Source of the DNA: an uncultured Pirellulaceae bacterium
GTDB lineage: Bacteria > Planctomycetota > Planctomycetia > Pirellulales > Pirellulaceae
Direction of reading: 5' to 3'
NCBI GenBank assembly: GCA_938082855.1
Contig: CALKCC010000014.1
Coordinates: forward strand, 1 to 35,560
Length of the DNA: 35,560 bases
The position numbers were made by a program, and so were the translations under genes. The notes below the pieces were generated by a model that was not told where the DNA came from, made no database searches, and saw nothing but the letters and a program-made list of their open reading frames with translations. Positions 7,041-15,214 of the stretch are shown here, in pieces. Numbering within the stretch: the first letter of the stretch is position 1; the number at the start of each line of letters is the position of its first letter.

Positions 7041-7673
7041 ATGTCTCCCAAAAAGCTATCACTGCTAGTACTCCTCGGTTCCCTCGGGTATGCCGTGCTA
7101 CGCTATAACGTTTTGGGGGACGTACCCTATTCAGATCTACCTTTCTTTGTGGCAAACAAGGCATTTGCCTACGCCGGACTTGTAATTCTGGGAATTGCCG
7201 GTTTGCAATCCACCAGCTCTCAACGTCATAAACTGGGAATGGGTGCTGCGTGGTTATTAACCCTTCACGCCCTGATTTCGTTGGCTCTATTTTCTCCCGA
7301 ATATTATGAAAAATTCTACCAATCAGGTCATTCACGACGATTAACTCTTGCAGCAAGCCTCTCCTTATTGAGTGGATGTATCGCCTTTGTGTGTCTCATA
7401 CATCTCTGGCGAGTATCGATCAAAACAAGAAGAGGGACGGAGAAGAGCTTAATCTCCGGGATGGGACGGATCATCATTGCGTTGGCGGCCGCGCATACGG
7501 CGTTGATGGGATATCAGGTTTGGGTCATGCCCGAGAAATGGCCCGGTGTACTTCCACCAATCACACTGCTTGCCAGCCTGTCAGCGGTCGTCATCTTGAT
7601 CGAGACATTCAAACGAAAATACCGCACCTTCAACGAAGAACAGCAAGAGGCGGACCATGGCGATCGAGTTTGA
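7041..7673 (+). CDS. Integral membrane protein of unknown function
   Basis: The 210-residue protein has five or six predicted membrane segments, at about residues 5-22, 37-55, 68-85, 104-125, 142-160 and 172-190, with a charged C-terminal tail (KRKYRTFNEEQQEADHGD). Histidines lie in or near membrane segments (LLTLHALISL and LAAAHTALMGY), and the NKAFAYAGLVILG segment recalls ferric-reductase-like or heme-b membrane proteins, but this is too weak to name a family. The last 17 nt overlap the start of the flavoprotein gene, and the ribosome site of that gene lies inside this one, so the two are translationally coupled. A functional link with a redox flavoprotein is therefore plausible by inference. 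No strong ribosome site precedes the ATG. Confidence 0.7.
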   Translation: MSPKKLSLLVLLGSLGYAVLRYNVLGDVPYSDLPFFVANKAFAYAGLVILGIAGLQSTSSQRHKLGMGAAWLLTLHALISLALFSPEYYEKFYQSGHSRRLTLAASLSLLSGCIAFVCLIHLWRVSIKTRRGTEKSLISGMGRIIIALAAAHTALMGYQVWVMPEKWPGVLPPITLLASLSAVVILIETFKRKYRTFNEEQQEADHGDRV

Positions 7674-8889
7674 CTGTGTGATCATCGGCGCCGGTGCAGC
7701 GGGCCTAATGGCAGCGATCGAGTCGTCAAAGCGTGGAAAGCGAACGCTACTGCTTGAGAAAAACACAAAGCCTGGCGTAAAAATACTGATGTCAGGTGGC
7801 ACGCGTTGTAACCTGACTCAAAACACCGACACACGAGGCATCATCTCCGAATTTGGTCCTAATGGAAGGTTTCTACATTCTGCTTTGGCTGCCTTCTCCA
7901 ATGCAGACTTAGTCTCCTATTTCAATCAACGTGGCCTGCCCACTAAAGTTGAAGAAACCGGTAAGATCTTTCCACAAAGTGATCGAGCCAAAGATGTACT
8001 GGATGTTCTGGTCGCCGACGCCGAACAGCATCATGTGTACTTAAATCTAGCCGAACCCGTCGAACGTCTTGAGCATAAGCCAGACAGTTTTCATATCCAA
8101 ACTCCTAAAGCTCAGTATGTAACGTCTCGAGTTCTCATTACAACCGGTGGTCGGTCGTTCCCTGGATGCGGGACGACTGGAGATGGTTATCAATGGTGTC
8201 GAGCCTTTGGTCATACCATTGTCGACACTTACCCTGCCTTGGCCCCATTAAAGACTCCGAAGAACAGTTGGACCCGCAAGCTTCAGGGAGTGACGCTTCC
8301 TGAATTGGGACTAACCATTTTTGATGCAAAACAGAACACCGTTGCAAAATCCCAAGGATCAACATTGTTCACGCACGTGGGCGTCTCTGGACCATCCGCG
8401 ATGAATATCAGTAAGCACGTTTCGACTCATGCAAATGCCAATTTAACTTTGGCATTCGATCTTCTACCCGACCTTAATCTGGATCAAAAACAATCCCAAC
8501 TTCAAAAGCTCGTAACGGCTGAGCCTAGAAAACAAATCGACAGTGTCTTAAAACATCTCTTTCCGTCCCGGGTGGTCAACGTCATTTTGGAGCAAGCGCA
8601 AGTTAACGCCGCTGATCGATGCGCGGAAATCGGCAAGGCGAAAATCCAAAGCCTGACTCAAACCATTCATTCCCTCCCAACTCCTGTCACCGGTACTCTC
8701 GGTTTTGAAAAGGCGGAGGTCACAGCCGGAGGTGTTTCGCTGTTGGAAGTAGATTCGAAAACAATGGAAAGCAAGTGCCAAGCCGGTTTATATCTGGCTG
8801 GCGAGATCTTGGATTTAGATGGTCCTATTGGTGGATATAATTTCACCGCTGCATTTGCAACAGGATTTCTTGCCGGACAACACCTGTAA
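7657..8889 (+). CDS. BaiN/HI0933-type FAD-dependent oxidoreductase
   Basis: This is a 410-residue flavoprotein. The N-terminal Rossmann motif (CVIIGAGAAGLMAAIES) binds FAD. It is followed by the family-typical KILMSGGTRCNLT stretch, then TGGRSFPGCGTTGDGY, a FTHVGVSGPSAMNIS segment, and a C-terminal LYLAGEILDLDGPIGGYNF motif that closes the FAD site. These mark the HI0933/YhiN/BaiN family (PF03486). The family is mostly uncharacterised; one relative reduces bile-acid intermediates, and the substrate cannot be inferred here. Length is typical (about 400). AGAGGCGG upstream of the ATG acts as ribosome site inside the preceding gene, with which it overlaps by 17 nt. Confidence 0.9.
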   Translation: MAIEFDCVIIGAGAAGLMAAIESSKRGKRTLLLEKNTKPGVKILMSGGTRCNLTQNTDTRGIISEFGPNGRFLHSALAAFSNADLVSYFNQRGLPTKVEETGKIFPQSDRAKDVLDVLVADAEQHHVYLNLAEPVERLEHKPDSFHIQTPKAQYVTSRVLITTGGRSFPGCGTTGDGYQWCRAFGHTIVDTYPALAPLKTPKNSWTRKLQGVTLPELGLTIFDAKQNTVAKSQGSTLFTHVGVSGPSAMNISKHVSTHANANLTLAFDLLPDLNLDQKQSQLQKLVTAEPRKQIDSVLKHLFPSRVVNVILEQAQVNAADRCAEIGKAKIQSLTQTIHSLPTPVTGTLGFEKAEVTAGGVSLLEVDSKTMESKCQAGLYLAGEILDLDGPIGGYNFTAAFATGFLAGQHL

Positions 8890-8921
8890 TCGGTACCGCT
8901 ACAACAGTTGTAACGATTATT

Positions 8922-8939
8922 CCAACACGCCCAACACGC
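8922..8939. repeat. 9 bp tandem duplication in the intergenic gap
   Basis: CCAACACGC is repeated twice head-to-tail. A short inverted repeat (TACAAC-A-GTTGTA, 8900-8912) lies just before it. No T-tract follows, so this is not a clear terminator. Confidence 0.6.
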
Positions 8940-8940
8940 A

Positions 8941-8970
8941 TTGTTCGGATTATTAACTCATCGTTTAGAT
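8941..8970 (+). promoter_or_regulatory. Possible promoter of the GT-C gene pair
   Basis: TTGTTC (8941-8946) and TTAGAT (8965-8970) are 18 bp apart, about 40 nt before the TTG start of the first GT-C gene. The match to consensus is moderate only. Confidence 0.25.
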
Positions 8971-9009
8971 TCATCTTCCATAATTTAACTCTGGAGGATT
9001 TTCTCTAAA

Positions 9010-10650
9010 TTGAGTTCAGTTGGGACCTCAGCTAAGTTGTCAAAAGCCATACAAATCATCATCGCCTTTGCGATCGCCAATATCGCACTTTACAACTGGT
9101 TCAGCGGATTCATCGCGGAAGATGCATACATCGTCTATCGATATAGCGAAAATCTAGCCAATGGAAACGGTCTGGTCTTTAATCCTGGTGAGTATGTTTC
9201 GGCATTAACTTCTCCTCTCCACAGCCTAATCGTAAGTGGACTGTATTACGTCACGGGTGAATCGGCTTGGACCAATCGTTGCTTCGCGTTGGGATTACAT
9301 TTCTTCGCTACCTTGTATGCCTTTAGGTCGATCCAAAAGCAACAAGGCATGATGCTCTTCGGTATTATGATTTGGCTAAGTCCTTATGCGATCTTCTGGA
9401 CAGCCGGTGGACTGGAGACAATGTATCTCTCCAGTTTCCTGGTCCTCGCTTTTGCAGCAGCCAATCATTGCAACCAGCATGTTTCACCTAAGCACCAGAT
9501 AGTCTTTTCTGTTTGTCTTGGACTCGCATTCCTGACACGATTTGACAGCTGTTTGGTGACGCTTCCCCTGTGGTTCCAAGTTGCTTCCCGGCAATGGAAG
9601 CAATCAGACTCTCGTAGGCTCTCAGGAGTTTTAAGACTCTTGCTTCCCGGACTCGTAATCGCCCTTGCCTGGTTGGTATCAGCCTATGGGTACTATCACG
9701 ACATTTTCCCAACCTCGGTATATCACAAACCTGCTCGCTGGGATCACCAACGAACGAACGTACTCTACATGATCCAATTTGGCCTACTAACAGGACTCAT
9801 TCCTTTACTGGGCTGGACGGTCATTAATCATTACAGACACGAACATTCCAATCTAAAGCGCGCCTGCCAGGGAACCATGATGCGACATTGGGGACTCGTT
9901 GTCGGTGGCCTGCTTTTTGCTAGTTACGCTACGGGAACAGCCACAGCTCATATGATGTTCTCCTATCGTATGTTGCTGCCGTACCTTCCACTCCTGACGC
10001 TTGCATTACTCCAAATGATCTTCGACATCCATCCCGAGGGCCTGTCTGGTGGACGCTATGGAACGGCTGGTGCGAAACTGGTCATTTATCTGGCCGTATT
10101 AGTACAAGCTTTTCAGTTCTATTACATCGATCAGCACTCGGTAAACCCTGGTCGATATGGGGAATACACAAACCTATCGCGACAAAACTATATGAAATTC
10201 ATGGAGGTTTTGGCCGAGCAGGCAACAGCAATCGACAAGCATTGGCAACAGCGGGGACTGCAACGTCCACCCCAAGTTCATGTGTATGCTGCTGGCATTC
10301 TTCCCTATCACCTTGAACAATCCAAAGTGGTCGACTGGGGACTGATCTCCTATCGAAAAAACGTCAAAGTGAATGCTGCTCAGAAAGGACTCCTTTACAG
10401 CTCCGACTACATCATCACTTTGACCCCTCGGCACTTCACTCAAAAACACCAGTTACAACAGGATCCACAGGACCTTGAGCTCATTCATGAAAAGCGATTG
10501 GCCCATTTTGATCACGCCGATGACAAACTGGAAACGTTTTCGGTATTCTTTAATCCAACCCCCATTGAATATGCGTTACCAAATTATGTGGACGGGCCAG
10601 AGTTAATGCCCATTCCGGACAGGCCTGCCAAGCCAGATGGGATGGAGTAA
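9010..10650 (+). CDS. GT-C-like membrane glycosyltransferase (first of tandem pair)
   Basis: The 546-residue polytopic protein has an N-terminal membrane segment (about 12-32), then a first external loop with EDAYIVYRYSENLANGNG and VFNPGEYVSALTSPLH. Roughly eight to ten further membrane segments run to residue 370, and a soluble C-terminal domain follows. The acidic pair plus AYI-x-YRY and the loop NPGE-x-V are typical of a GT-C subfamily related to mycobacterial AftB-type arabinosyltransferases and Legionella LphB. These use polyprenyl-phosphate sugars outside the cytoplasmic membrane. The sugar and acceptor are unknown. The usual Asp-Asp is Glu-Asp here. A TTG start is used, 11 nt after GGAGGA. 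It abuts a second paralog (1 nt gap). Confidence 0.72.
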   Translation: MSSVGTSAKLSKAIQIIIAFAIANIALYNWFSGFIAEDAYIVYRYSENLANGNGLVFNPGEYVSALTSPLHSLIVSGLYYVTGESAWTNRCFALGLHFFATLYAFRSIQKQQGMMLFGIMIWLSPYAIFWTAGGLETMYLSSFLVLAFAAANHCNQHVSPKHQIVFSVCLGLAFLTRFDSCLVTLPLWFQVASRQWKQSDSRRLSGVLRLLLPGLVIALAWLVSAYGYYHDIFPTSVYHKPARWDHQRTNVLYMIQFGLLTGLIPLLGWTVINHYRHEHSNLKRACQGTMMRHWGLVVGGLLFASYATGTATAHMMFSYRMLLPYLPLLTLALLQMIFDIHPEGLSGGRYGTAGAKLVIYLAVLVQAFQFYYIDQHSVNPGRYGEYTNLSRQNYMKFMEVLAEQATAIDKHWQQRGLQRPPQVHVYAAGILPYHLEQSKVVDWGLISYRKNVKVNAAQKGLLYSSDYIITLTPRHFTQKHQLQQDPQDLELIHEKRLAHFDHADDKLETFSVFFNPTPIEYALPNYVDGPELMPIPDRPAKPDGME

Positions 10651-10651
10651 T

Positions 10652-12283
10652 ATGTCCGAGGCCAAAACTGGTAACCCCACCGAATCTACAGTGGGTGCCA
10701 ACGTTACAACACGTTCCATTCCGTGGAGCATCGGATTAGCTCTCTTCCTGCTTGTTGGCATCATTGCAGTCATGGGGCTACGACAGCATCGGGAATTCTT
10801 CCATGACGATGCGTATATTACTCTCCGGTATGCCGACCAGTGGCAGAATGGGAAAGGCCCTGTCTGGAATGAGAGTGAACGGGTTGAAGGTTATACCAGC
10901 TTTTTGCATCTGGCCACTCTTTACTCACTTCAAACACTCGAACTCACTCCCGAAACTCTAGCCCGTATCGTTGGTGTCCTATCCTATTTTGCTATAGGCA
11001 TTTTCATCATCGGATTCAGTCTTCGATTATCCACTACAGCCTTCCGCATCCCGCTCGCTTTGGTACTGATGTCGAGTATTATGACGTCGTTTCCGTTAAT
11101 CGCCTGGAGTTGGGGAGGATTGGAAACATCACTGTATACGTTGCTCTTAATGGTATGTATCTATCTATTTACAACGTGGTGTTCTCATCAGTCTCACTCA
11201 AAGCATTTGACATTGGGCATGCTATTCGGCCTCACGGTCATGACTCGTCCGGAAGCGGTATTATTTGTCGCGGTATCCACCATGGCACTTTGGGCCATTC
11301 ATCGATCCTTCAAACCTTCATTGGTACTCGCCTTGGGATTTTGTCTGATCTATCTTCCGTACTTCGTTTGGCGTTGGAATTATTATGGAGAGCTACTTCC
11401 TAATACTTACTATGCCAAGTTGGGCACACCTCTCTACAAGCGACTCCAGGACGGATTCTATTACTTACACACATTCGTCCGTACCGCTCCCTGGCTACCA
11501 TTGGTAGCAATTGGCTGTTGGCTCTACACACTGTTTAAACAACCTGATCGGCGAACTGCAGCCTGGTATAGCCTTTCAGCTCATTGCCTGATCGGCGTTT
11601 TTTATATTGTCTGGACTGGTGGAGACCACATGCCGGCTTATCGCTTCTGGACTCCGCTCCTGCCCGTCTTTGCACTCTTGATTGCCTACTCGCTTTTCCC
11701 AATCGATCGAGAAGGAAATTCTGACGGTTCAAAATCCCTATCGCTGACTCCAGCCATGGTCATGGTTAGTTTGCTGCTTTCTCTAAGCTTCCTTCAGTTT
11801 CTATCCGCTGACGAACGCATGCTTAACGCAAGACGAGCGGATCCCGCCGGTGCGACCGGTAAGAAGATAGGCACTTACATTTCCACGCACTTCCCTGATG
11901 ATTCACTAATTGCCACCAATTCAGCCGGCGCTGTGGCATTCTTTGCCCCACGGAAGCAATTTATCGACATGCTGGGCCTAAACGATCGACAAATTGCCAA
12001 ACGTGAAAACGTCCCAATGCTGACGTATTGGCAACAATTCCCCGGTCATAGCAAGGGGGACGGAAGATATGTGATTTCACGCGAACCAGATTACATCATT
12101 CTGGGACCGGCTCAGGGAACCGTGGGGAAAATTGAGAATAAGAACAGACAGAATCTTGTTTGGTTTCTGTCTGATCAAGAGATCGTGGAACAGACAGAAT
12201 TCTTGCAGCGATATGAGTTAAAGCAAGTTCAGATCCACGACACGTTAACATTCACTTACTATCAGCGGAAGCAAAGCCCTTAG
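10652..12283 (+). CDS. GT-C-like membrane glycosyltransferase (second of tandem pair)
   Basis: The 543-residue polytopic protein is paralogous to the preceding one. After the first membrane segment (about 24-44) it has FFHDDAYITLRYADQWQNG and NESERVEGYTSFLH, the full DDAY and GE/ERVEGYT motifs of the AftB/LphB-like GT-C group. About ten membrane segments follow, then a soluble C-terminal region (about 395-543). The track starts at 10637, but the ATG at 10652 is preferred: GGAG lies just upstream and the stop of the first gene ends 1 nt before it, so translation is coupled. The pair probably works on the same surface glycan or lipid-linked sugar. The stop overlaps the stop of the convergent hydrolase gene by 4 bp. 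Confidence 0.75.
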   Translation: MSEAKTGNPTESTVGANVTTRSIPWSIGLALFLLVGIIAVMGLRQHREFFHDDAYITLRYADQWQNGKGPVWNESERVEGYTSFLHLATLYSLQTLELTPETLARIVGVLSYFAIGIFIIGFSLRLSTTAFRIPLALVLMSSIMTSFPLIAWSWGGLETSLYTLLLMVCIYLFTTWCSHQSHSKHLTLGMLFGLTVMTRPEAVLFVAVSTMALWAIHRSFKPSLVLALGFCLIYLPYFVWRWNYYGELLPNTYYAKLGTPLYKRLQDGFYYLHTFVRTAPWLPLVAIGCWLYTLFKQPDRRTAAWYSLSAHCLIGVFYIVWTGGDHMPAYRFWTPLLPVFALLIAYSLFPIDREGNSDGSKSLSLTPAMVMVSLLLSLSFLQFLSADERMLNARRADPAGATGKKIGTYISTHFPDDSLIATNSAGAVAFFAPRKQFIDMLGLNDRQIAKRENVPMLTYWQQFPGHSKGDGRYVISREPDYIILGPAQGTVGKIENKNRQNLVWFLSDQEIVEQTEFLQRYELKQVQIHDTLTFTYYQRKQSP

Positions 12284-13398
12284 TCGTCTTGTCGCGTTTT
12301 GAGCACTTCGTCAAATAATGGAAATGCAATCTCACCATTCCAGCGATGCCCTCCCTCAAAGTGGTCGTAGTGTAAGTTTTTGGGTTGCTGATAGGCAGAA
12401 TAAATCATCTCTAGGCGTTGCTTAAACTTCTCGTCCCAGCCATCTTTGACAATCAACTTATCTTGGTCACCCATTTCCCAAACGACCGGCCGTGGAGCAA
12501 TGAGACTGGCAATTTCGCTATAGTCACCAAATTTCAATAGTCCAGGAATGATCTGTAATCCGCAGCTATAGCGTAGAGTCGTCCTCTCCTGTAGCAAATT
12601 CAGAGCTCCGCTAATAGCGGCCACTTTAATTCTGGGTTCCACCGCTGTGGCCATCATCGTCATACGACCTCCATAAGACAGTCCCGCACAGCCGATACTT
12701 TCCGGATTCACTTCCGGTCGACTTTGTAAAAAACTAACTGCCCAGCGAATGTCGCGAATGTTTTCCGCAATCGGAACTCGCCCCAATGCCATCATTCGCA
12801 CAAAGGTAACTGCACAGGGATCTGAACCATACTTGGCTTGATCAACGCGATCGCCGAACGGAATCAAACAAGGACAGACCACGACATAACCGCGTCGAAC
12901 GAATTGAAGGCCATAATCATAATTGGCCGATTCAATAGCCTTAGCAACCTCTGGGAGATCGTGTCGGCCAGCCACTGCATGATGACCAAAGTCGCCATGC
13001 CCATGCACGGCAACCACGGCGGGGCGACCGCGAGAAATCCCATCCGAAGGAATCAACAAATAGACCGGCAAGGGAGGTACACCTGGTGACTTGAGCAGAA
13101 TCTCGTAGCGAGTATGATCTTCGAGGCGTTTACCACTTTGAATCACCGTTTCCCAGCGCTTCGGCGGAGTGGTACTTCCTACGAGCTCATTAAGCTTGGT
13201 CGAGAATTCACCCTGCCATTGACGAGCCTGAGATTCAGTTTTGCCTTGAAACAGCATCGCAAGCTTGGCATCACCAATTTGTTGGCGAAGGACTTCATGA
13301 ACTGTTTGCTGATCCTGACCATTTAAGGTCATCGGTCCATTCAGCAACCAATAACAACAGATCAAACAGATTCCGCTTCGAATTGATAATGCTGGCAT
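12280..13398 (-). CDS. Secreted alpha/beta hydrolase (acetyl-xylan-esterase/dienelactone-hydrolase-like)
   Basis: The 372-residue protein begins with a hydrophobic export signal (about residues 8-27). It then has an alpha/beta hydrolase fold: an oxyanion-hole region AVVAVHGHGDFG, the nucleophile elbow GLSYGG with Ser241, an acid in MGDQDKLI (Asp313) and the catalytic His351 in EGGHRWNG. A long segment (about 28-120) precedes the core, as in the large Planctomycete families of acetyl-xylan-esterase-like hydrolases, so it may remove acyl groups from polysaccharides outside the cytoplasm. The substrate is not known. AAGGTGAT upstream of the ATG is a good ribosome site. It lies 37 bp after the SDR gene and is probably co-transcribed with it. 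The stop overlaps the stop of the converging GT-C gene. Confidence 0.82.
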   Translation of the reverse strand: MPALSIRSGICLICCYWLLNGPMTLNGQDQQTVHEVLRQQIGDAKLAMLFQGKTESQARQWQGEFSTKLNELVGSTTPPKRWETVIQSGKRLEDHTRYEILLKSPGVPPLPVYLLIPSDGISRGRPAVVAVHGHGDFGHHAVAGRHDLPEVAKAIESANYDYGLQFVRRGYVVVCPCLIPFGDRVDQAKYGSDPCAVTFVRMMALGRVPIAENIRDIRWAVSFLQSRPEVNPESIGCAGLSYGGRMTMMATAVEPRIKVAAISGALNLLQERTTLRYSCGLQIIPGLLKFGDYSEIASLIAPRPVVWEMGDQDKLIVKDGWDEKFKQRLEMIYSAYQQPKNLHYDHFEGGHRWNGEIAFPLFDEVLKTRQDD

Positions 13399-13435
13399 GA
13401 GATCACCTTAAACCGAGTCAGGGCAGCCCCAGTCT

Positions 13436-14212
13436 CTAACGAGCTGTCCAACCGCCGTCGACAACCAGCATACTGCCAGTCATATAACTTGAAGCATTGC
13501 TGGAAAGGAATATCGCGGCACCTTGAATTTCTTCCATCTCACCCCATCGCTCGAGCGCCACTGCGCCGACAATAAACTTCTTGGTTTGTTCATCATCTTT
13601 GATTGGAACGTTCATGGGAGTTAAAAACGGTCCTGGGCAAATCGCATTACAGGTGATTCCAAATTCTGCCAATTCCAACCCCAATGCACGGGTCATCTGA
13701 GCGACCGCCCCTTTGCTCGAGGTATAGGGGGTTCGATTGGAGAGTCCAACCAGTCCTAAGGTACTTGCGAGATTTACAATGCGTCCGTACCCCGCTTTTT
13801 TCATATGTGGGACGACTGCCTGAGCCATTCTCCAGACACCATTGACATTTACATCCATCACCTGTTGAAAGTCCTCAAACGACAGTTCATCGATGGGACC
13901 ACGGATATTGATGCCTGCATTATTAATCAGAACATCAATCTTCCCAAATTCACTTAGGCAACGATCGATGACAGCACTAACATCATCTCCACAAGTCACA
14001 TCTGCCTTGAGCCCAATGGCGCGACCGCCGTGATCTGCAACAATCTCTGCTGCCGCAGCATCTGCTTCTTCCTGATTTCTGCTTACTAGCAAAACATCTG
14101 CACCTGCCGAGGCCAGACCTGCAGCCATTGCTTTCCCCAGACCTTTTGAGCCTCCAGTTACAATGGCCACTCGGCCACTCATATCAAACTGCGTAATACC
14201 TGGTAATGCCAT
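13436..14212 (-). CDS. Short-chain dehydrogenase/reductase (FabG/gluconate 5-dehydrogenase-like)
   Basis: The 258-residue classical SDR has the NAD(P) motif TGGSKGLG at residues 19-26, NNAG in VLINNAGINI, and the catalytic Ser in NLASTLG with the YTSSK tetrad pair. ICPGPFLTPMN follows, and the protein ends VVDGGWTAR. The length and the ending are normal for 250-260-residue sugar-alcohol or 3-oxoacyl reductases. The Arg-rich start of the second strand (VSRNQEEAD) suggests NADP preference, by general rule only. The substrate is unknown. GGCGGAG upstream of the ATG provides a ribosome site. The strong terminator of the LRR gene lies immediately upstream, so this gene needs its own promoter or readthrough. 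The secreted hydrolase follows 37 bp downstream. Confidence 0.88.
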   Translation of the reverse strand: MALPGITQFDMSGRVAIVTGGSKGLGKAMAAGLASAGADVLLVSRNQEEADAAAAEIVADHGGRAIGLKADVTCGDDVSAVIDRCLSEFGKIDVLINNAGINIRGPIDELSFEDFQQVMDVNVNGVWRMAQAVVPHMKKAGYGRIVNLASTLGLVGLSNRTPYTSSKGAVAQMTRALGLELAEFGITCNAICPGPFLTPMNVPIKDDEQTKKFIVGAVALERWGEMEEIQGAAIFLSSNASSYMTGSMLVVDGGWTAR

Positions 14213-14230
14213 TTCGTTTTCTCCGCCTTT

Positions 14231-14278
14231 AAAGAAAAACCGCAGACGGACTCTGAAAACAGTACGCCTGCGGTTTTC
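14231..14278 (-). terminator. Rho-independent terminator of the LRR gene
   Basis: On the minus strand, CCGCAGGCG and CGTCTGCGG form a 9 bp GC-rich stem with one G-U pair, followed by TTTTTCTTT. The A-rich 5' side makes it able to work in the opposite direction too. It starts about 15 nt after the LRR stop codon. Confidence 0.78.
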
Positions 14279-14293
14279 TGGTCGTTTGTTTAT

Positions 14294-15088
14294 TTACTCT
14301 TGTTTGGCTTCTTCTTCAGCCTTTTTGGCTTCTTCAGCTTTCTTAGCTTCTTCTGCCTTTTTAGCTTCCTCTTCAGCCTTCTTTTTAGCTTCTTCCTCGG
14401 CCTTCTTTTTGGCTTCTTCTTCAGCTTTCTTCTTAGCAGCTTCTTCTTCCGCTTTTTTCTTGGCGGCTTCTTCTTCCGCTTTACGTTTAGCTTCCGCTTC
14501 TGCTTTGGCTTTCTCAACAACCAAGTCCGGAATAATCTTCAGGTCGGGTCGAGCTTCCTTCAGTTTGGCGACACCATCAATCGTAATCTTTGTTTCCCAA
14601 ATGAAGACTTTCTTCAATGCCTTCATCTTGGAGATATCTTCAATCGCTGCGTCGGTCACTTGCGTCCCGTACACATTCAGGTAGGCCAGACTTTCCAGAC
14701 TGAGCAGTTGTTTCAATCCGGCATCGGTCAACGTGGTCTTTTCGAGATGCAGACGTTCCAATCCTTTCAGTCCAATCAGATTTTTCACTCCTTCATCATC
14801 GATTTTTGTACCACGTAGATTGAGTGAAAGGATAAATGGAAGATCTTTCACTGTGGCAATCTGATCATTGCCAATCTCTCCGGAAGCGAGGTGAAAGGCA
14901 ACATTTAGACGATTGTCGTTTTGGGCGACTTCTAATACAGATGCGCCTGCTTCTTCGATTTGCGTAATCCGAGTTTTGTCAGCGTCACTGTATTCAATCG
15001 TGACACCTTCCTCATCTTGCGCGTGGATTCCCGCGACAGAAAACATGGCGACTAGGACAAAACTCATGACCTTTGAAACGTATTTCAT
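14294..15088 (-). CDS. Secreted leucine-rich-repeat protein with Lys/Ala/Glu-rich tail
   Basis: The 264-residue exported protein has a signal peptide at 1-23 (ending VAGIHAQ). Residues about 60-190 hold four or five short leucine-rich repeats of the type LxxLNLRGTKIDDEGVKNL. Each carries the T-x-(I/L/V)-(T/D)-D-x-G-(V/L) pattern common in Planctomycete LRR proteins. The LRR part ends with AKLKEARPDLKII, the usual C-terminal end of this family. After it comes an extra tail (about 192-264) of KKAEEEAKKKAEEEA repeats, a highly charged helix or coiled coil like the middle domain of TolA. The tail could span the periplasm or bind a surface; this is inference. AGGAG 8 nt before the ATG is a good ribosome site. 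Confidence 0.82.
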   Translation of the reverse strand: MKYVSKVMSFVLVAMFSVAGIHAQDEEGVTIEYSDADKTRITQIEEAGASVLEVAQNDNRLNVAFHLASGEIGNDQIATVKDLPFILSLNLRGTKIDDEGVKNLIGLKGLERLHLEKTTLTDAGLKQLLSLESLAYLNVYGTQVTDAAIEDISKMKALKKVFIWETKITIDGVAKLKEARPDLKIIPDLVVEKAKAEAEAKRKAEEEAAKKKAEEEAAKKKAEEEAKKKAEEEAKKKAEEEAKKAEEAKKAEEAKKAEEEAKQE

Positions 15089-15148
15089 TGGTGCTACTCC
15101 TGCTATTTTATTCTCAGTAAAAGTACTGGTTATTTTCGAGACTACTCG

Positions 15149-15176
15149 ATTCTATCAAATCCAATTCACGCTTCAA
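15149..15176 (-). promoter_or_regulatory. Sigma-70-like promoter of the LRR gene
   Basis: TTGAAG (15171-15176) and TAGAAT (15149-15154) on the minus strand are 16 bp apart, about 60 nt before the ATG at 15088. Confidence 0.42.
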
Positions 15177-15185
15177 TTACCACGC

Positions 15186-15214
15186 GAAAAAACACCGGCC
15201 GTTACAATTGCCAG
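15186..15214 (-). terminator. Possible terminator at the end of the Gfo/Idh/MocA gene
   Basis: On the minus strand CTGGC and GCCGG form a short 5 bp stem (one G-U pair) with a 10 nt loop, followed closely by TGTTTTTT. The stem overlaps the stop codon of the gene at 15202. The stem is short, so strength is doubtful. Confidence 0.4.

Noticed and set aside
14163-14818. Long plus-strand ORFs (14163-14684 and 14300-14818) rich in Ser, Ala and Phe
   Set aside because: They are mirror frames of the KKAEEEA repeat and the LRR region on the minus strand. The low-complexity DNA lacks stop codons in several frames. The minus-strand protein has a signal peptide, LRR motifs, ribosome site and terminator.
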